Assembly (NCBI GenBank): GCA_030549335.1
Contig: CM060198.1
Coordinates: 45,349,353 to 45,413,352, forward strand
Length of the DNA: 64,000 bases
Source of the DNA: Pontederia crassipes
Lineage: Eukaryota; Streptophyta; Magnoliopsida; Commelinales; Pontederiaceae
Direction: 5' to 3'
The stretch's first letter is position 1; every line of letters starts with the position of its first letter. The notes below the pieces were generated by a model that saw only the letters and a program-made list of their open reading frames with translations, made no database searches and was not told the DNA's origin. Shown one piece after another: positions 48,240 to 59,395 of this stretch. Position numbers and translations under genes: made by a program.

Positions 48240-48590
48240 CGGAGCATTGGCGCCTCGTGTGCGAGCTCATTGGGCGCCGAGCCCCTTTTTCTCCCTTGTC
48301 GCATCCTAGGAAGAAAGAGGGGTCACGCCCCCCGTGCGAGCTCGCGTGCCGACGAGTTTGCACAGGCGCCGGCCCCCCTTTTTCTCCCTCACTGCATGCG
48401 AGGAAAAAAGGGAGGCCAGCATCCCCTTGTGTGAGCTCACGTGCCGTTGAGTTTGCACAAGGGGGTGTCGGCCCCTTTTTTCTCCCTCGCAGTGCATGAG
48501 GAAGAAAGGGGGTTGGCGCCACCCGGCGAGCTTGCACAAAGTGGTCGGAATGCGAGCTCACAAGTTGGCGAGCTCGCACGGGATGTCGAC
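48240..48590. repeat. Minisatellite of about 93-bp units
   Basis: About 3.5 units carry GCGAGCTC, GAGTTTGCACA, and CCCCTTTTTCTCCCTC followed by GCATG.GAGGAAGAAAG. CTTTTTCTCCC recurs at about 48290, 48380 and 48477. It is GC-rich within AT-rich surroundings. Confidence 0.75.
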
Positions 48591-48823
48591 GGCCGTTGTA
48601 TTTAATTTTTCTATTATTTTTTAGTGTAGTTTTTATTAATTTTGTGATATTATTATTTTATGTTATGCCATGTCAATAATATAACGAGAAACTGATTATC
48701 ACCGATCAGGAGGACGATGCGTGCAAGAAAAATAAAATTTGGGGACAATCTAGTTACGAATTAATGTTGGTGGACCGTTGAGATATTGACTTAAAGTTGG
48801 GAGGTGATCCATATAATTTATCC

Positions 48824-49974
48824 TAGATCTATCCTAGAGTACTTATATTGCGGTAGCACATTCCGTTCCTTCGAGGATCGGTCATGATAGTGAGAATAAG
48901 CCAAGTGTTACTAATGCGTGCAAATTAAATATAAATATACTAACAAGTATATTAGAGCGTACGAGAGTGAATAAAGTGTTGAACCCATGATCGGACTAAT
49001 CTAAATTTTTATTTTTCAACCAAGTTTATTAATTGAAAAAATAAAAATATTTGAACTCAAATATAAGAATCCAAATTCATGACAATAAGAAAGAATGATG
49101 CCTATAAGAGAAAGTTACAATTTATCTCCACGGTTTTCTCTTAATTGTCAATGGACTAAATTTAGAGTTTGTTTTTAAAAGAAATAGATAAAAGATATGG
49201 GACTAAAAATCTTGAGAACTTAACTATCCAGATTGAGAATTAGATCAATGCACATTCAAAATTCAATCTATTTCAATTAATTCTCAATTATGATGCATTA
49301 ATGTTCAAAGGTTGCTTAAAATAAATGACTAAAAAACCTTAGAACCTAACTATCTTAAATAGAAATAAAATTCAATACGTCGAAAACTTGATCAACTCGA
49401 ACTTACTTTACCTAATATGCTTTAAGTTGCAAACCTTTGTTTAATAGCCCAAAAACTGATTTACTTACAATAATATCACAAAGACAAAACTCGACCTGGG
49501 TAAACTCGGACTGGGCTAACACTATGATTTCAAGAGCAACGACTAACGAAGGAACCTGGCAAGTAGGGAAAAAAAATCTTAATCACTTCAAAAAATATTT
49601 GTGAAAACTTTAAACTTATATGTGCTGAAATGAACACCTCTCCGCCAAGGCATGCCCATTAGGTGTAAGAAATAATTTCCCTTTGGATACCAAGATTCAA
49701 TAACCCAGATCCAATGTCTAATCTCAATGTCTCAGTGATCAAATTCCAAGTTGCAAAATTTAGGTCATTACATTATATATACATGGCCAGAGACGGATAT
49801 ATCATACCCAAAAAGGGGAAGTACTTATTTTTCTCAACAAGGTACGATTGAAAAAACATCAATATACATTTTGTTTCATCGATTACACTGTTTTGTGTTA
49901 ATTGTTTGGTAAAATTAATTTACTTCTGAAGAAAACTTAAAAGGAAGTAACCAAGTAGTGTGGTGGCATGGCAC
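48824..49974. other. Non-coding DNA, weakly LTR-like in part
   Basis: Bases 48900-49060 (TAACAAGTATATTAGAGCG..GAGTGAATAAAGTG) follow the same layout as the start of the Athila-like LTR (GCAAGTGCAC..GTAATAAAGTGAATGA), so an old LTR piece is likely. The rest is unrecognised. Confidence 0.35.
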
Positions 49975-51013
49975 GGCAGTGTGGCACCAGGCCGCCTAGT
50001 GATACTATGATAGAAGGTAGACGCCAATGCAAGGCAAGTGCTTCCACGCCTCGGAGTGCAACTTAAGAAGTCCCTTCGCCATCTCCTTTATCGGGCTGGA
50101 ACAGTTCGCCTGCAGCACGAGGCAAAGCTTGGACTCTGCCCCAACCCTCAACATCTCTTGCAGCACCGTCTTGTCCAAGATAGTCCTCGATGTCTCGAGG
50201 TTGTCTTGCCATCCTCGTGCCACATGGTACGCCGCCGGCACTTCCCTGCGTACCTGGCCGCAAGTCCAACGGGAGTCACAGGTGTTGCCTCCCTATGATG
50301 ATCTCGAATGCACTTTGTTGTATCGTCTCACTCTTCTACATGTTGTACGAGAACTGTGCAATGTCCAAGAGGTTGGCCCAATCCTCCTGATTGGCCGCGA
50401 CAAAGTGACTCAGGTAAATCTCTAGAAGATGGTTGGCCCTCTCCATTTGGCCATTCATCTGGGGATGGAAAGCTATCAAGAAACATGGCTCCATCCCTAT
50501 TAGCCCGAAGAGCTTGCTCCCGAAGTGTCTCGTGAACCTCGGATCATGGTCACCGACGATAATCTCAAGTATGCCTAGTACTTCACTACATGCTAGACAA
50601 ATGAGCTACCTCTTCGCCGAGCAATATTTTGGAGCTGGGATGAAGGTTCCATAATTGGAAAACTTATCAATCACCACCATGATCGATCCCGCTCTCTCAG
50701 ATTTTGGCAAGGCTAATATGAAATCCATGTTCACCATATGCCATGGATGCTTCGGTACAGGCAAGGGTTCCAGCAACCCTATTGGCTTCTTCTACTTAAG
50801 TTTGTCCTGCTAACACTTAAGACGTGTGCGCACATATGCCTTGACATCCTCTGCCATCTGAGGCCAGAAGTAGGAGTCTTCAACCAATGCCATGGTATGA
50901 GCCGCTCTCAGATGGCCCGCCCACTTCGGGTCATGACGGTCGTCAAGATTGACCGTCGTAGACCCTCCCATGGTGGAACAATAGCCGAAGTCCCACGGTG
51001 AACAATAGTCCAT
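49975..51013 (-). pseudogene. Gypsy integrase remains, copy 1
   Basis: Near 50950 a zinc-site region reads RHDPKWAGHLRAAH..YFWPQMAEDVKAYVRTRLKC, the HHCC-type N-terminus. Near 50460 comes FHPQMNGQMERANHLLE, then NQEDWANLLDIAQFSYN, the end of the catalytic core. PAAYHVARGWQDNLE near 50230 is the C-terminal side. Several stops and shifts are present, and the copy ends about 49975. Confidence 0.7.
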
Positions 51014-51049
51014 CTTTTGTCCAGAATCTTCGTGACCTATCCTCCTCGA

Positions 51050-52325
51050 TTAGTTAAAGGAACTCCACAGCCTTAGGATCCTACTTCCGATTCTCGAAGG
51101 CCACTGGATATCCCTCTTGCATGAGGATGCCACCCAATGCGAAGTTAGACGCGTCCATTTGCACTCAAACGGTTGTCCGTAGTCAGGTAGATGCAAGCAC
51201 GACTCCTCCGCAACTACATTTTTCAGGTCTTCAAATGCCTTCCCGTACTTCTCTGACCATACCCACTTCATGTTTTTCTTCAGAAGGTCGGTGAGTAGCA
51301 TGGCCCGTCACGAGTATCCTTCGATGAACCTTAGTAGTTGACAAGCCTCATAAATGACCGCATCTCTGAAATGCTTGTTGACAGCTCCCACAGTCAAAAA
51401 TAGCTTAAACCTTCGCCTTGTCCATGCTAATCTTCCTAGCTTTGATGTGGTGCCCAAGGAACATCACTTCCGATTGGGCAAACGAGCATTTCTCTAGCCT
51501 GACAAATTGCTCATTCGCTCGTAGCAACCTGAATGCCTCCTCGAGATGCTTCACATGTTCTGCGAGTGTCAACAAGTATACCACGAAGTCGTCCAAGTAG
51601 ACCACCATGCATTTGTCTAACAATGGGTGAAAGATCTTGTTCATCATCGTACAAAAGATTGCATGTGCATTTGTGAGGCCGAAGGGCATCGCCAAGAACT
51701 CGTATGATCCATACCTCCTCACACACGTAGTCTTGGCCTCATCGCCTTCCGCAATCCTCACCTACCAGTAGTCGGACCTCAAGTCCAACTTTGAGAAGAA
51801 CCTTACCTTTCCGAGTCGATCGAAGAGGTCTCTGACCAGTAAGATCTGGTACTTATTCTGCACGGTAATCTTGTTGAGAGCTCGATAGTTGATGCACATC
51901 TGCAATGACCCGTCTTGCTTCCTCTAAAACAAGACTAATACCCCATAAGGTGCCTTCGAGGGCCTGATGAATCCAGCTTTTAGCAACTCACTCAGTTGTT
52001 TTCGAAGCTCCTCTGGCTTCAGAGGTGCCATGCGATATGGCCCCATAGCCGGAGGCTAAGCACCTGGTACCAGTTCGATGAAGTGATCGATATCTCGACG
52101 AGGAGAAAGTTTGCTCAGAAGCTCTAGTTGCATTGCATCCTCATATTGCTCCAAAAGCGCTTTCACTTCATTTGGGACGCCGTGGACTTCAATGCCGACC
52201 TCGTTCATCTTAAAGGCCACCAAATAGGTGACTTCATTTTGAGGCATGCCCTTGTTAACTTGCATCACCGAAAGCATCTTGGACTTCACGCTCTCATCAC
52301 AGTCACTTCATGCGATGCCTCCTGA
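51050..52325 (-). pseudogene. Gypsy reverse transcriptase/RNase H remains, copy 1
   Basis: From 52325 the frame reads through PRRDIDHFIELVPGA, PYRMAP, a QDGSL..INYRALNK box, and SKLDL near 51790. It then reaches KTTCVRRYGSYEFLAMPFGL and the catalytic YLDD box (VVYLDDFVVY, about 51590). Downstream are FLGHHIKARKISMD and a connection/RNase H start near 51290. Internal stops (for example near 52058, 51927 and 51765) break it, although YLDD itself is kept. Confidence 0.75.
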
Positions 52326-52425
52326 GATACAAAACCTAACCCCTCCTGGGAAAGTCTTGCCTTGTGGAACACATCCAAGAACTCCAGGCCGATGATGAAT
52401 ATATGGTCATCCATGTTGACGATTG

Positions 52426-52850
52426 TCATGGTGTTCGCTCCTTCCCAATCTCCCACTTTACGTGGACGTCCTTAGTCGTACCAAGGATCGGTTGAGAGGT
52501 AGCGTTCACGATCTTAATCAAGCTTGGCTCCTTGACATTCGCTATGCCAAGTCGCGTCGCTTCCCCAGAGTCCATGAAGTTGTGTGTGGCTATAGTATCT
52601 ACTAGAGCGGTCGAAGTGTGGCCATTCACCGTGACCTCCACGAAAATCAGGCCCTTCGTGGCATTCTTCACGTCTTTCGTCGGAAGTGTTGCGACAATAA
52701 TCGTTAAGGACATTATAGACTCAATGTGTGCAGCACCCTGCTCAGTGTCTTGAATAGACACCATGGTCGAGAGACCTATCTTCTTGTTGCACTCCCTCGC
52801 CTAGTGCGGCTCTCCACAGACAAAGCATCTGACCGTATTTTTTGCATCAC
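52426..52850 (-). pseudogene. Gypsy gag zinc knuckle and protease, copy 1
   Basis: CFVCGEPH.ARECNKK (about 52830-52790) is a CCHC knuckle interrupted by one stop. It is followed by the protease with TALVDTIATHNFMDSGEATRLGI, the retropepsin box, where DTG has become DTI. It is probably inactive. Confidence 0.65.
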
Positions 52851-52949
52851 CCTTCGATGTTGTCGCCTTCTTGTCCCACTTATCATTCTTCTTGCCACCT
52901 GGTCGGGCTTCATCCTTGCTCGACTTGCCCTTATCCTTAGATTACATGC

Positions 52950-53835
52950 TAGGATATCGGTTTGTTGAGAACTTCACCAAAGCCTCAGCTGCGACCAATG
53001 CTTCCTTGATGGTCAATATCTTCTGACATCTCAGCTCTTGTGCAGCCCATGGTTTCAATCCCCAAAGGTAAAGGACAACCACGTTGACTCCTCTATGATC
53101 CCGGCCATCTCTAGCATAAGCGGCTGGAACTTTTTGATATATTCCTTGACAGAACCCATTTGCTTGAGTGAGGTTAGCTTGTTCATAGCCACCTCTTGTG
53201 CGTTGCTGGGTAGAATTACTTCTTCAACTCTACCTTGAAGTCAGCCCAGAACTCTACCGCAGCCCCACCGTCTTCCTCCATCCGATGCCACTACAAGAGT
53301 GCACCATCCGCCAGATAGTGGATGGCCAAGTCTATTTTGTCACGCGTGAACACAATTTTGTTCATCTTGAATCCCTTTTCAAGACACCAAAGAAAATCAT
53401 CGATGTCCGTCTCCTCTTGCACGCAATCACATTTCTTTGATTCTCGCACAAGAACTTGGGAATCGAGGTCCTCGAACGTGTCCCTCCTGCACCGAAGAGT
53501 AGGCCTTTGAGCAACAGTAGATCTATCTCGAAAGCCTTTTGTTGTGCCTTCATAGCTTCTCCTTTGGCTGCAACGCGGTCGGTACGCTACCGCGCCTTGA
53601 TCCAGGGCCAAGTTGTGTTCACCTGCCACCGCTTCTAGGCTACGGACTGCCTCGTCCGTCTCCTTAAGACTTTGGTCCAACGTCTCCACATTCTTCTTAA
53701 TGTGGCCGTCAGGGTCTCTAGACTTTGCTCGAGTAATATTCTTCTTTTCCCCACCATCCGCACGTTGGACTCGACCTCACGCCGTGTCTTCAGAGATGAA
53801 CGGCTCTTACTCGATGCGCCTTCTTCTCTTGACAT
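52950..53835 (-). pseudogene. Gypsy gag N-terminal remains, copy 1
   Basis: The frame starts MSREEGASSKSRSS at 53835, just left of the primer site, and moves between frames through METLDQSLKETDEAVRSLEA, RPTLRCRRDTFEDLD and DKIDLAIHYLADGALL down to about 52950. It is frameshifted, and matches 61100-62150 of copy 2. Confidence 0.5.
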
Positions 53836-53848
53836 AGTCGAAATTCAA

Positions 53849-53860
53849 GCTCTGATACCA
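53849..53860 (-). other. Primer-binding site, gypsy copy 1
   Basis: TGGTATCAGAGC on the minus strand, complementary to initiator tRNA-Met, directly abutting the LTR edge at 53861. Confidence 0.85.
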
Positions 53861-54352
53861 TGTTGTCAGGCCCTTACGATTCTGTCTTGAAATTTTAGAC
53901 ATGCGGCTCGGCCAAACCTTGCACGGTCAGCCCTCCTTTGGACGTGCCCTGGACATGGCCGACCACGCCCTGGATGCATAACGAAACACCCATGCAGAGA
54001 GAAGAGAGAGAGGCTCTGAGTTTAGACGAAAATTAGAAAATATTAATGAGCAAATCTCAGATGTGTTTGCAAGCCTGGATTACATGTCCTTTTATAGGGT
54101 CAATGAACGACAACTCCTACTCTAACTATGGACCTAGTCTTGCTAGGCGTGTAGGCCTTTCTCTAGAAAAACCTCCTGAAAATAGGAATAGAAGTTTGAA
54201 CCCTTGAAGTTCTGAAGTCAGACCATGCACCTAGTCGGCCTAGGAATGGCCGTGCCCTGCCTGCGCCTACCGTGCACCCGCGCCGTGCTCTGGTGGAGCC
54301 AATCCATGTGCCTAGGTCATCTCCAGACTCCCACTTGAACTAGATCTTCACC

Positions 54353-55471
54353 TGTTGGGTCAAAGTTTTAATGACATATAAAATTATATTTTGATGAAAC
54401 AAACCTCGAAAGATTAAAGTTGAAATGCTAAAAAAAGTTTAAAGAAAAATGGATAACTTTATGCACTACGCTTTGATTAAATAATTATCAATCATCTCAT
54501 GTGGAACACCAAATTGTAGAGAATTATGTTAGCTTTCTATAGACTTCAAGATCATCTAATTTGGATAACTGTGCAGAAAGTTATGATCAAAATAGTGCAG
54601 ATCGGTCAACCTGTCGGTCGACGCAAAGAAGGCCGGTCGACCAAATGAATACGCTGGTCAACCGATCTAGAATTGATTGACGTCGAGATAATATCGGTCG
54701 ACCGACCAAGCGCAGAAGTTGGAAAAATGGCACAATGGTCATATAGACTGGTTGACCGGTCCAAAAATGTAGTCGACCGGCCTCCGAGTCAAATGAACAG
54801 TAACGGTCAAATTTGAAGGAGGAATTTGTGGAATAATTTCTGAACGAATTTTCCACGCAGTGAAGGCTATAAAAGGAGTGTCAAAGCCAGAGGCAAAAAG
54901 CACTCATTCACTCATTGAAGAAAAACTTCAAGTTATCCAAGAGAGATTATTTCTTGAGGTTTTCATTTTGTAACTTTCTCTTCTTTCTCTCTTTTCTTCT
55001 TGTGAGCATAGAATTGTAAAAGAGAGAAACACTTTTGTTCAAAAAAACTGAGAGAGCTCCTGTGTAAAAGAGGTTCGAATCTTACCTCTTGAGCAAGAAA
55101 AATATATTAGCTTCCTAGGAAGGGAAGTTGCCTTACCTCTCGAAGCGGAGAAAAGGCGATGGTGTAAAGGGCTTTCTTCCTTGCCCCATTTGAAACAAAG
55201 AAAGGGATTAGTGGAATCTCCGACGGTCTCGAAGTCGAGAAGTCGGAGCGGGGACGTAGGTCAAGGTGTAGCCGAACCTTGTCAACAACCACCACGTCTA
55301 TTTGTATTTGATTTCTCTCACTCTCTCTCCCTCTAATATTGTGTTTCTAATCTGAATTGAAAAGGTTTTAAGAATCGGTTTTAAGCTTCCGCGATGGTTT
55401 TCGTAAAATCGATATTTTCGATTAAACACCAATTCTGCCCTCTCCCTCTTGGTGCCCTTTGGGATCCTACA
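54353..55471 (+). repeat. Left LTR of the Copia-like element
   Basis: It contains several GGTCGACCG-like palindromes (54595-54790), a TATA-like TATAAAAGG at about 54870, and the same order of words as the right LTR. It is about 40 bp shorter than the right LTR, mainly in the palindrome region. Confidence 0.9.
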
Positions 55472-55490
55472 ATTGGTATCAGAGCGGGTT
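55472..55490 (+). other. Primer-binding site, Copia-like element
   Basis: ATTGGTATCAGAGCGGGTT directly after the LTR, complementary to initiator tRNA-Met. Confidence 0.85.
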
Positions 55491-55587
55491 GCTCTTGTTT
55501 TGATTTCCTTTAAATCATCTTGTTTTTAGATCTAATCATTTTTAAGATTCAATCATTTTTTTTAAGATTTAACAATCATTAAGAGCT

Positions 55588-57052
55588 ATGGCATCAAGTG
55601 GTTTTAATTTTGTAGAAGGACAATCAATTAGTCATCCTCCCCTTTTAAATGCGTCAAATTTTGCATATTAGAAAATTAGAATCCAAGCATATATTTGTTC
55701 TATTGATATCGACATGTGTGACATAGTTGAAAAATGTTATTATCTTCATGAAAAGTTACCTACGGATCCTAAAGAAAGAGAAAAGATTTTTTCAAAACTT
55801 GATTGGAAAGCCAAAAATATTTTTTATTGTGCTTTGAATTCAACGGAGTTAATCGGATTTCAAGCTATGAAACTGCAACCGAGATTTGGGAAAACTCATC
55901 ACTACTTATGAAGGAACCGACAAAATTAAAGAATCTAAATTGAATATTTTAAACCATCAATACGATTCTTTAAAAATGCATAATAATGAATCTATAAATG
56001 ATATGGTTGCTTGGTTTAATAATATTTTGAATGGTTTAGCCTCCTTGGACGAGCTAAGATCTAACCCCCAAAAAATGAAAAATAATTCTCAATTTTCTCT
56101 TCTCCGAATGGCATACGAAGAAGACCATGATCGAAGAAAAAGATTTGAACAATTAGATTTTGATGATCTTATTGGCTCACTTTTAACCTATGAGATCTCA
56201 ATCCAAGAAGATCAAGAAGAAAAAGCCCTCAAGAAGAAAACATTGGCATTTAAGGCAAACACAATAGAAAAAGATTCAAGTGAAGAGGAAGTGGATGAAA
56301 AGAAACTCGCACTCTACATAAGAAAATTAGATAAGTATCTCAAGTTAGTTAAAAAGAAAGACAAGAATGAGAAGCCAACAAAAAAATCATACAAACATAA
56401 CAAAGAAGAAAAATCACGGAAAGGTAAAAAGAAAAAATATGAAGAGTCTAGTGAAACAAGTAGTTCATCAAGCTCTTCAAATGATGAAGCATACATATGC
56501 TTGATGGCACACGACGATGAGGTAATATCTAACCCTTCAAACTCAAATTATGACTCATCAAATTCTTCCAAAGAAATTCTTTATTTAGATATGAATAAAG
56601 AACTATCATCTCTTATAAAAAGATATTTTTCAATTAAAGAGGAAAATGACACATTAATACATGAAATTGAAAAATTAAAAGAGGGAAATAATGCATATTT
56701 TTTGGAAAATGAAAAACTAAAAAATAAAATTGATACTTTGGAAATCACGCATACATGTGAAGTTGTAAAATTAGCATGTTCTTTGGAAAAAAGTAAAGAA
56801 AGAAAATGTTTCTTTGAAAGATATACAAAATAAAATTATTTCTTATGCAAAGAAAAATAATCTTAGGAATCATCCCTATGATAGAAAATCACATTTTAAA
56901 TGCTTTACACGTGAATTTTATGAACATTATGCATATTAATGCAAAATGAGAAAATCAACACAACATGGCATGATTTGAGTTCCGAAAGGAACATTCTCTA
57001 ACAAATTAGGACCCAAAGAGATTTGGGTACCAAATATTACATAATTACTTTT
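55588..57052 (+). pseudogene. Copia-type gag, broken
   Basis: The start MASSGFNFVEGQ at 55588 is followed by a TAG at codon 28, where the family has the Trp of a YWK box. The frame continues with KIRIQAYICSIDIDMCDIVE, shifts near 55880, and continues with a 300-codon stretch (DKIKESKLNILNHQYDSL, NESINDMVAWFNNIL). That leads into Lys/Glu-rich and Ser-rich low complexity and a coiled coil ending at 56833. Beyond, about 56880-57050, disrupted remains of the C-terminal part read KCFTREFYEHYAY..CKMRKS, a damaged zinc knuckle, and GPKEIWVPNIT, a SIRE-like gag ending. Gag would form the virus-like particle. No pol follows it. Confidence 0.75.
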
Positions 57053-57665
57053 CAGGTGTGCCACATATGTAAAGCAAAGGACAAGTGATGAAGGCACAAA
57101 AGTTATGGTACAAGTATCACTTACTTTTTTATTTCACTCAAAAATTTCAAAACTACTATTTATTTAATAGAAAAGAGGAATATATCAAAGATTGGTCACA
57201 GTGATAGGGGGAGCATGATTAAACATTAGTTTCATATATCATAGATATCACATTATTTTATCAAAGTTTTTATGTCATATTTTTAATATATTTTTGTTTT
57301 GGCTTTCATAAATTTGGTTTTCATTATAAAATAGCAAAAAATTTAGGGGGAGTTATCTTTCAAAACTTGCAATACTTTACATATCTATTATATGACAAAA
57401 GGAGGAAGAATAATTTTTATTAAAATTTTTTTATTAAGGGGGAGTTATATATGGTTTCTTATATACTCCAATTACAAACGACTTTTTGATGAAACAAAAG
57501 GGGGAGAAATATAGGAGAAATATGATATGAATATACTTTATATGAATATCTCCCATTGTAAGAAAAGTTAAGTGTTAGTGGGAGTAAAATTAGGATTTTA
57601 TAACTTTTTCGCCAACTTATATCTTTTTCATATTTCTCGGTTTGTCTTCATAAAAAATGGGAGAT
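57053..57665 (+). other. Non-coding 3' interior of the Copia-like element
   Basis: It has several GGGGGAG-type purine stretches (57205, 57343, 57437 and 57500), typical of the region before a 3' LTR, and no pol remains. Confidence 0.6.
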
Positions 57666-58823
57666 TGCTGGGTCAAAGTTTTAATGACATATAAAATTAT
57701 ATTTTGATGAAACAAACCTCGAAAGATTAAAGTTGAAATGCTAAAAAAAGTTTAAAGAAAAATGGATAACTTTATGCACTACGCTTTGATTAAATAATTA
57801 TCAATGATCTCATGTGGAAATCAAATTGTAGAGAATTATGTTAGCTTTCTATAGACTTCAAGATCATCTAATTTGGATAATTGTACAGAAAGTTATGATC
57901 AAAACAGTGCAGGTCGGTCAACCCGTCGATTGACGCAAAGAAGGTCGGTCGACAATACCGGTCGACCAAATGAATACGGCGGTCGACCGATCCAGAACCT
58001 ATTGACGCTGAGACAATACTGGTCGACATACCGATCGACAGTTCGGTCGACTGACCAAGCGCAAAAGCTGGAAAAATGGCGCAATGGTCATATAGACCGG
58101 TCGGCCAGTCCAGAAGTGCGGTCGACCGGCCTCCGAGTCAAATGAACAGTAACGATCAAATTTGAAGGAGAAATTTATGGAATAATTTCTGGACGAATTT
58201 TCTACACAATGAAGGCTATAAAAGGAGTGCCAAATGCAGAGACAAAGGCACTCATTCACTCATTGAAGAAAAACTTCAAGTTATCAAAGATAGATCATTT
58301 CTTGAAGTTTTCATTTTGTAGCTTTCTCTTCTTTCTCTCTTCTCTTCTTGTGAGCATAGAATTGTAAAAGAGAGAAACACTTTTTTTCAAAAGACTGGGA
58401 GAGCTCCTGTGTAAAAGAGGTTCAAAATCTTACATCTTGAGCAAGAGAAATAGATTAACTTCCTAGGAGGAGAGGTTGCCTTGCCTCTCGAAGCGGAGAA
58501 AAGGCGGTGGTGTAAAGGACTTTCTTCCTTGCCACATTTGGAACAAATGAAGGGAATAGTGGAATCTTTGACGGTCTCGAGGTTGAGAAGTCAGAGCGGG
58601 GACGTAGGTCAAGGTGTGGCTGAACCACGTCAACAATCACCGCATTTATTTGTATTTGATTTCTCTCACTCTCTCTCCCTCTAATATTTTTGTTTCTAAT
58701 TTGAATTGTAAAGGTTTTAAGAATCGGTTTTAAGCTTCCGCGATAGTTTTCGTGAAATCGATATTTTCGATTAAACACCAATTCATCCCCCCCCCCCCTC
58801 TTGGTGCCCTTTGGGATCCTACA
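57666..58823 (+). repeat. Right LTR of the Copia-like element
   Basis: Same order as the left LTR, with an expanded set of GGTCGAC palindromes (57910-58135) and a C10 run near 58790. Confidence 0.9.
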
Positions 58824-59395
58824 TCACCCCCTAGTGCTCCTAGGTCCAGAAGGAAATCTCGGCCATAAGGAAATCTGCCCATGTCCTTCTACCCATAGGA
58901 AGACGTCCGGACCTATTCCTACTAGGAGTAAGAACCTCTTGACCCTGCACTTCTCCATGCACTCGTCCTCCTACTCATGATAGGGGTCCAAGCCTTCAAC
59001 CTTTTGGAATCCTCCCTCCTCGTCGGATGATAGAAGCTCCTTTGGCCAAGTCCTATTCCTACTAGGAATAGGACTTGCACCGACCGCGCCCTTCTGCTCA
59101 GGGCATGTCCCCTTCGGTCATGGGTGACACGTGGGATGTTTTGACGGCGAATAGGAGTAGGACTTACACCGATCGTGCCCTTCTGCTCGCACACATGGCC
59201 ATGCCTGCTCGGGGCACGTCCCCTTCGGTCATGGGTGACACATGGGATGTTCCGATGACAAATAGGAGTAGAAAATTTGAACCCTTGAAGTCCTAAAGAA
59301 TCTCGGTCAGGCCATGCTCCTAGTCGGCCTAGGAGTGGTTGTGCCCTGCTTGCGCCCGCCATGCGCCCTCGTCATGCCCGAGTGGAGCTAGTCCG

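Larger units (their letters stand above)
47254..48823. mobile_element. TIR element with 10-bp target-site duplication
   Basis: The left end GGATAAATTACACGGATC and the complement of the right end (GGATAAATTATATGGATC) are inverted repeats of about 30 bp with mismatches. The flanks TAGATCTATC at 47244-47253 and 48824-48833 are a perfect 10-bp duplication, which suits a Mutator-like or related superfamily. It has no transposase. The interior holds a CACTA 3' end and a minisatellite. Confidence 0.75.
54353..58823 (+). mobile_element. Gag-only Copia-like LTR element, 4,471 bp
   Basis: LTRs at 54353-55471 and 57666-58823 start TGTTGGG and TGCTGGG and end CCTACA. The 5-bp duplication TCACC (54348-54352 and 58824-58828) is perfect. 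The primer site follows the left LTR and a purine-rich AAAAAATGGGAGA precedes the right one. The 2.2 kb interior has a gag relic and nothing else. It lies in the LTR of gypsy copy 1, so it is the younger insertion. It is equivalent to the non-autonomous TR-GAG type. Confidence 0.88.
49975..59395 (-). mobile_element. Ty3/gypsy element, copy 1, truncated and interrupted
   Basis: A minus-strand element. A LTR start at 53861 is preceded by an initiator-Met primer-binding site (53849-53860). Leftwards come gag, protease, reverse transcriptase/RNase H and integrase, down to about 49975, where homology to any LTR is absent, so the 3' end is missing. The LTR is split at 54352 by the Copia-like element and resumes at 58829. 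It stops at about 59395, where it is joined directly to the body of copy 2. Stops and shifts occur in every coding part. Confidence 0.75.

Noticed and set aside
48236-48579. Long frames on both strands over the minisatellite
   Set aside because: The peptide repeats with the 93-bp DNA unit and is an artefact of the tandem repeat.
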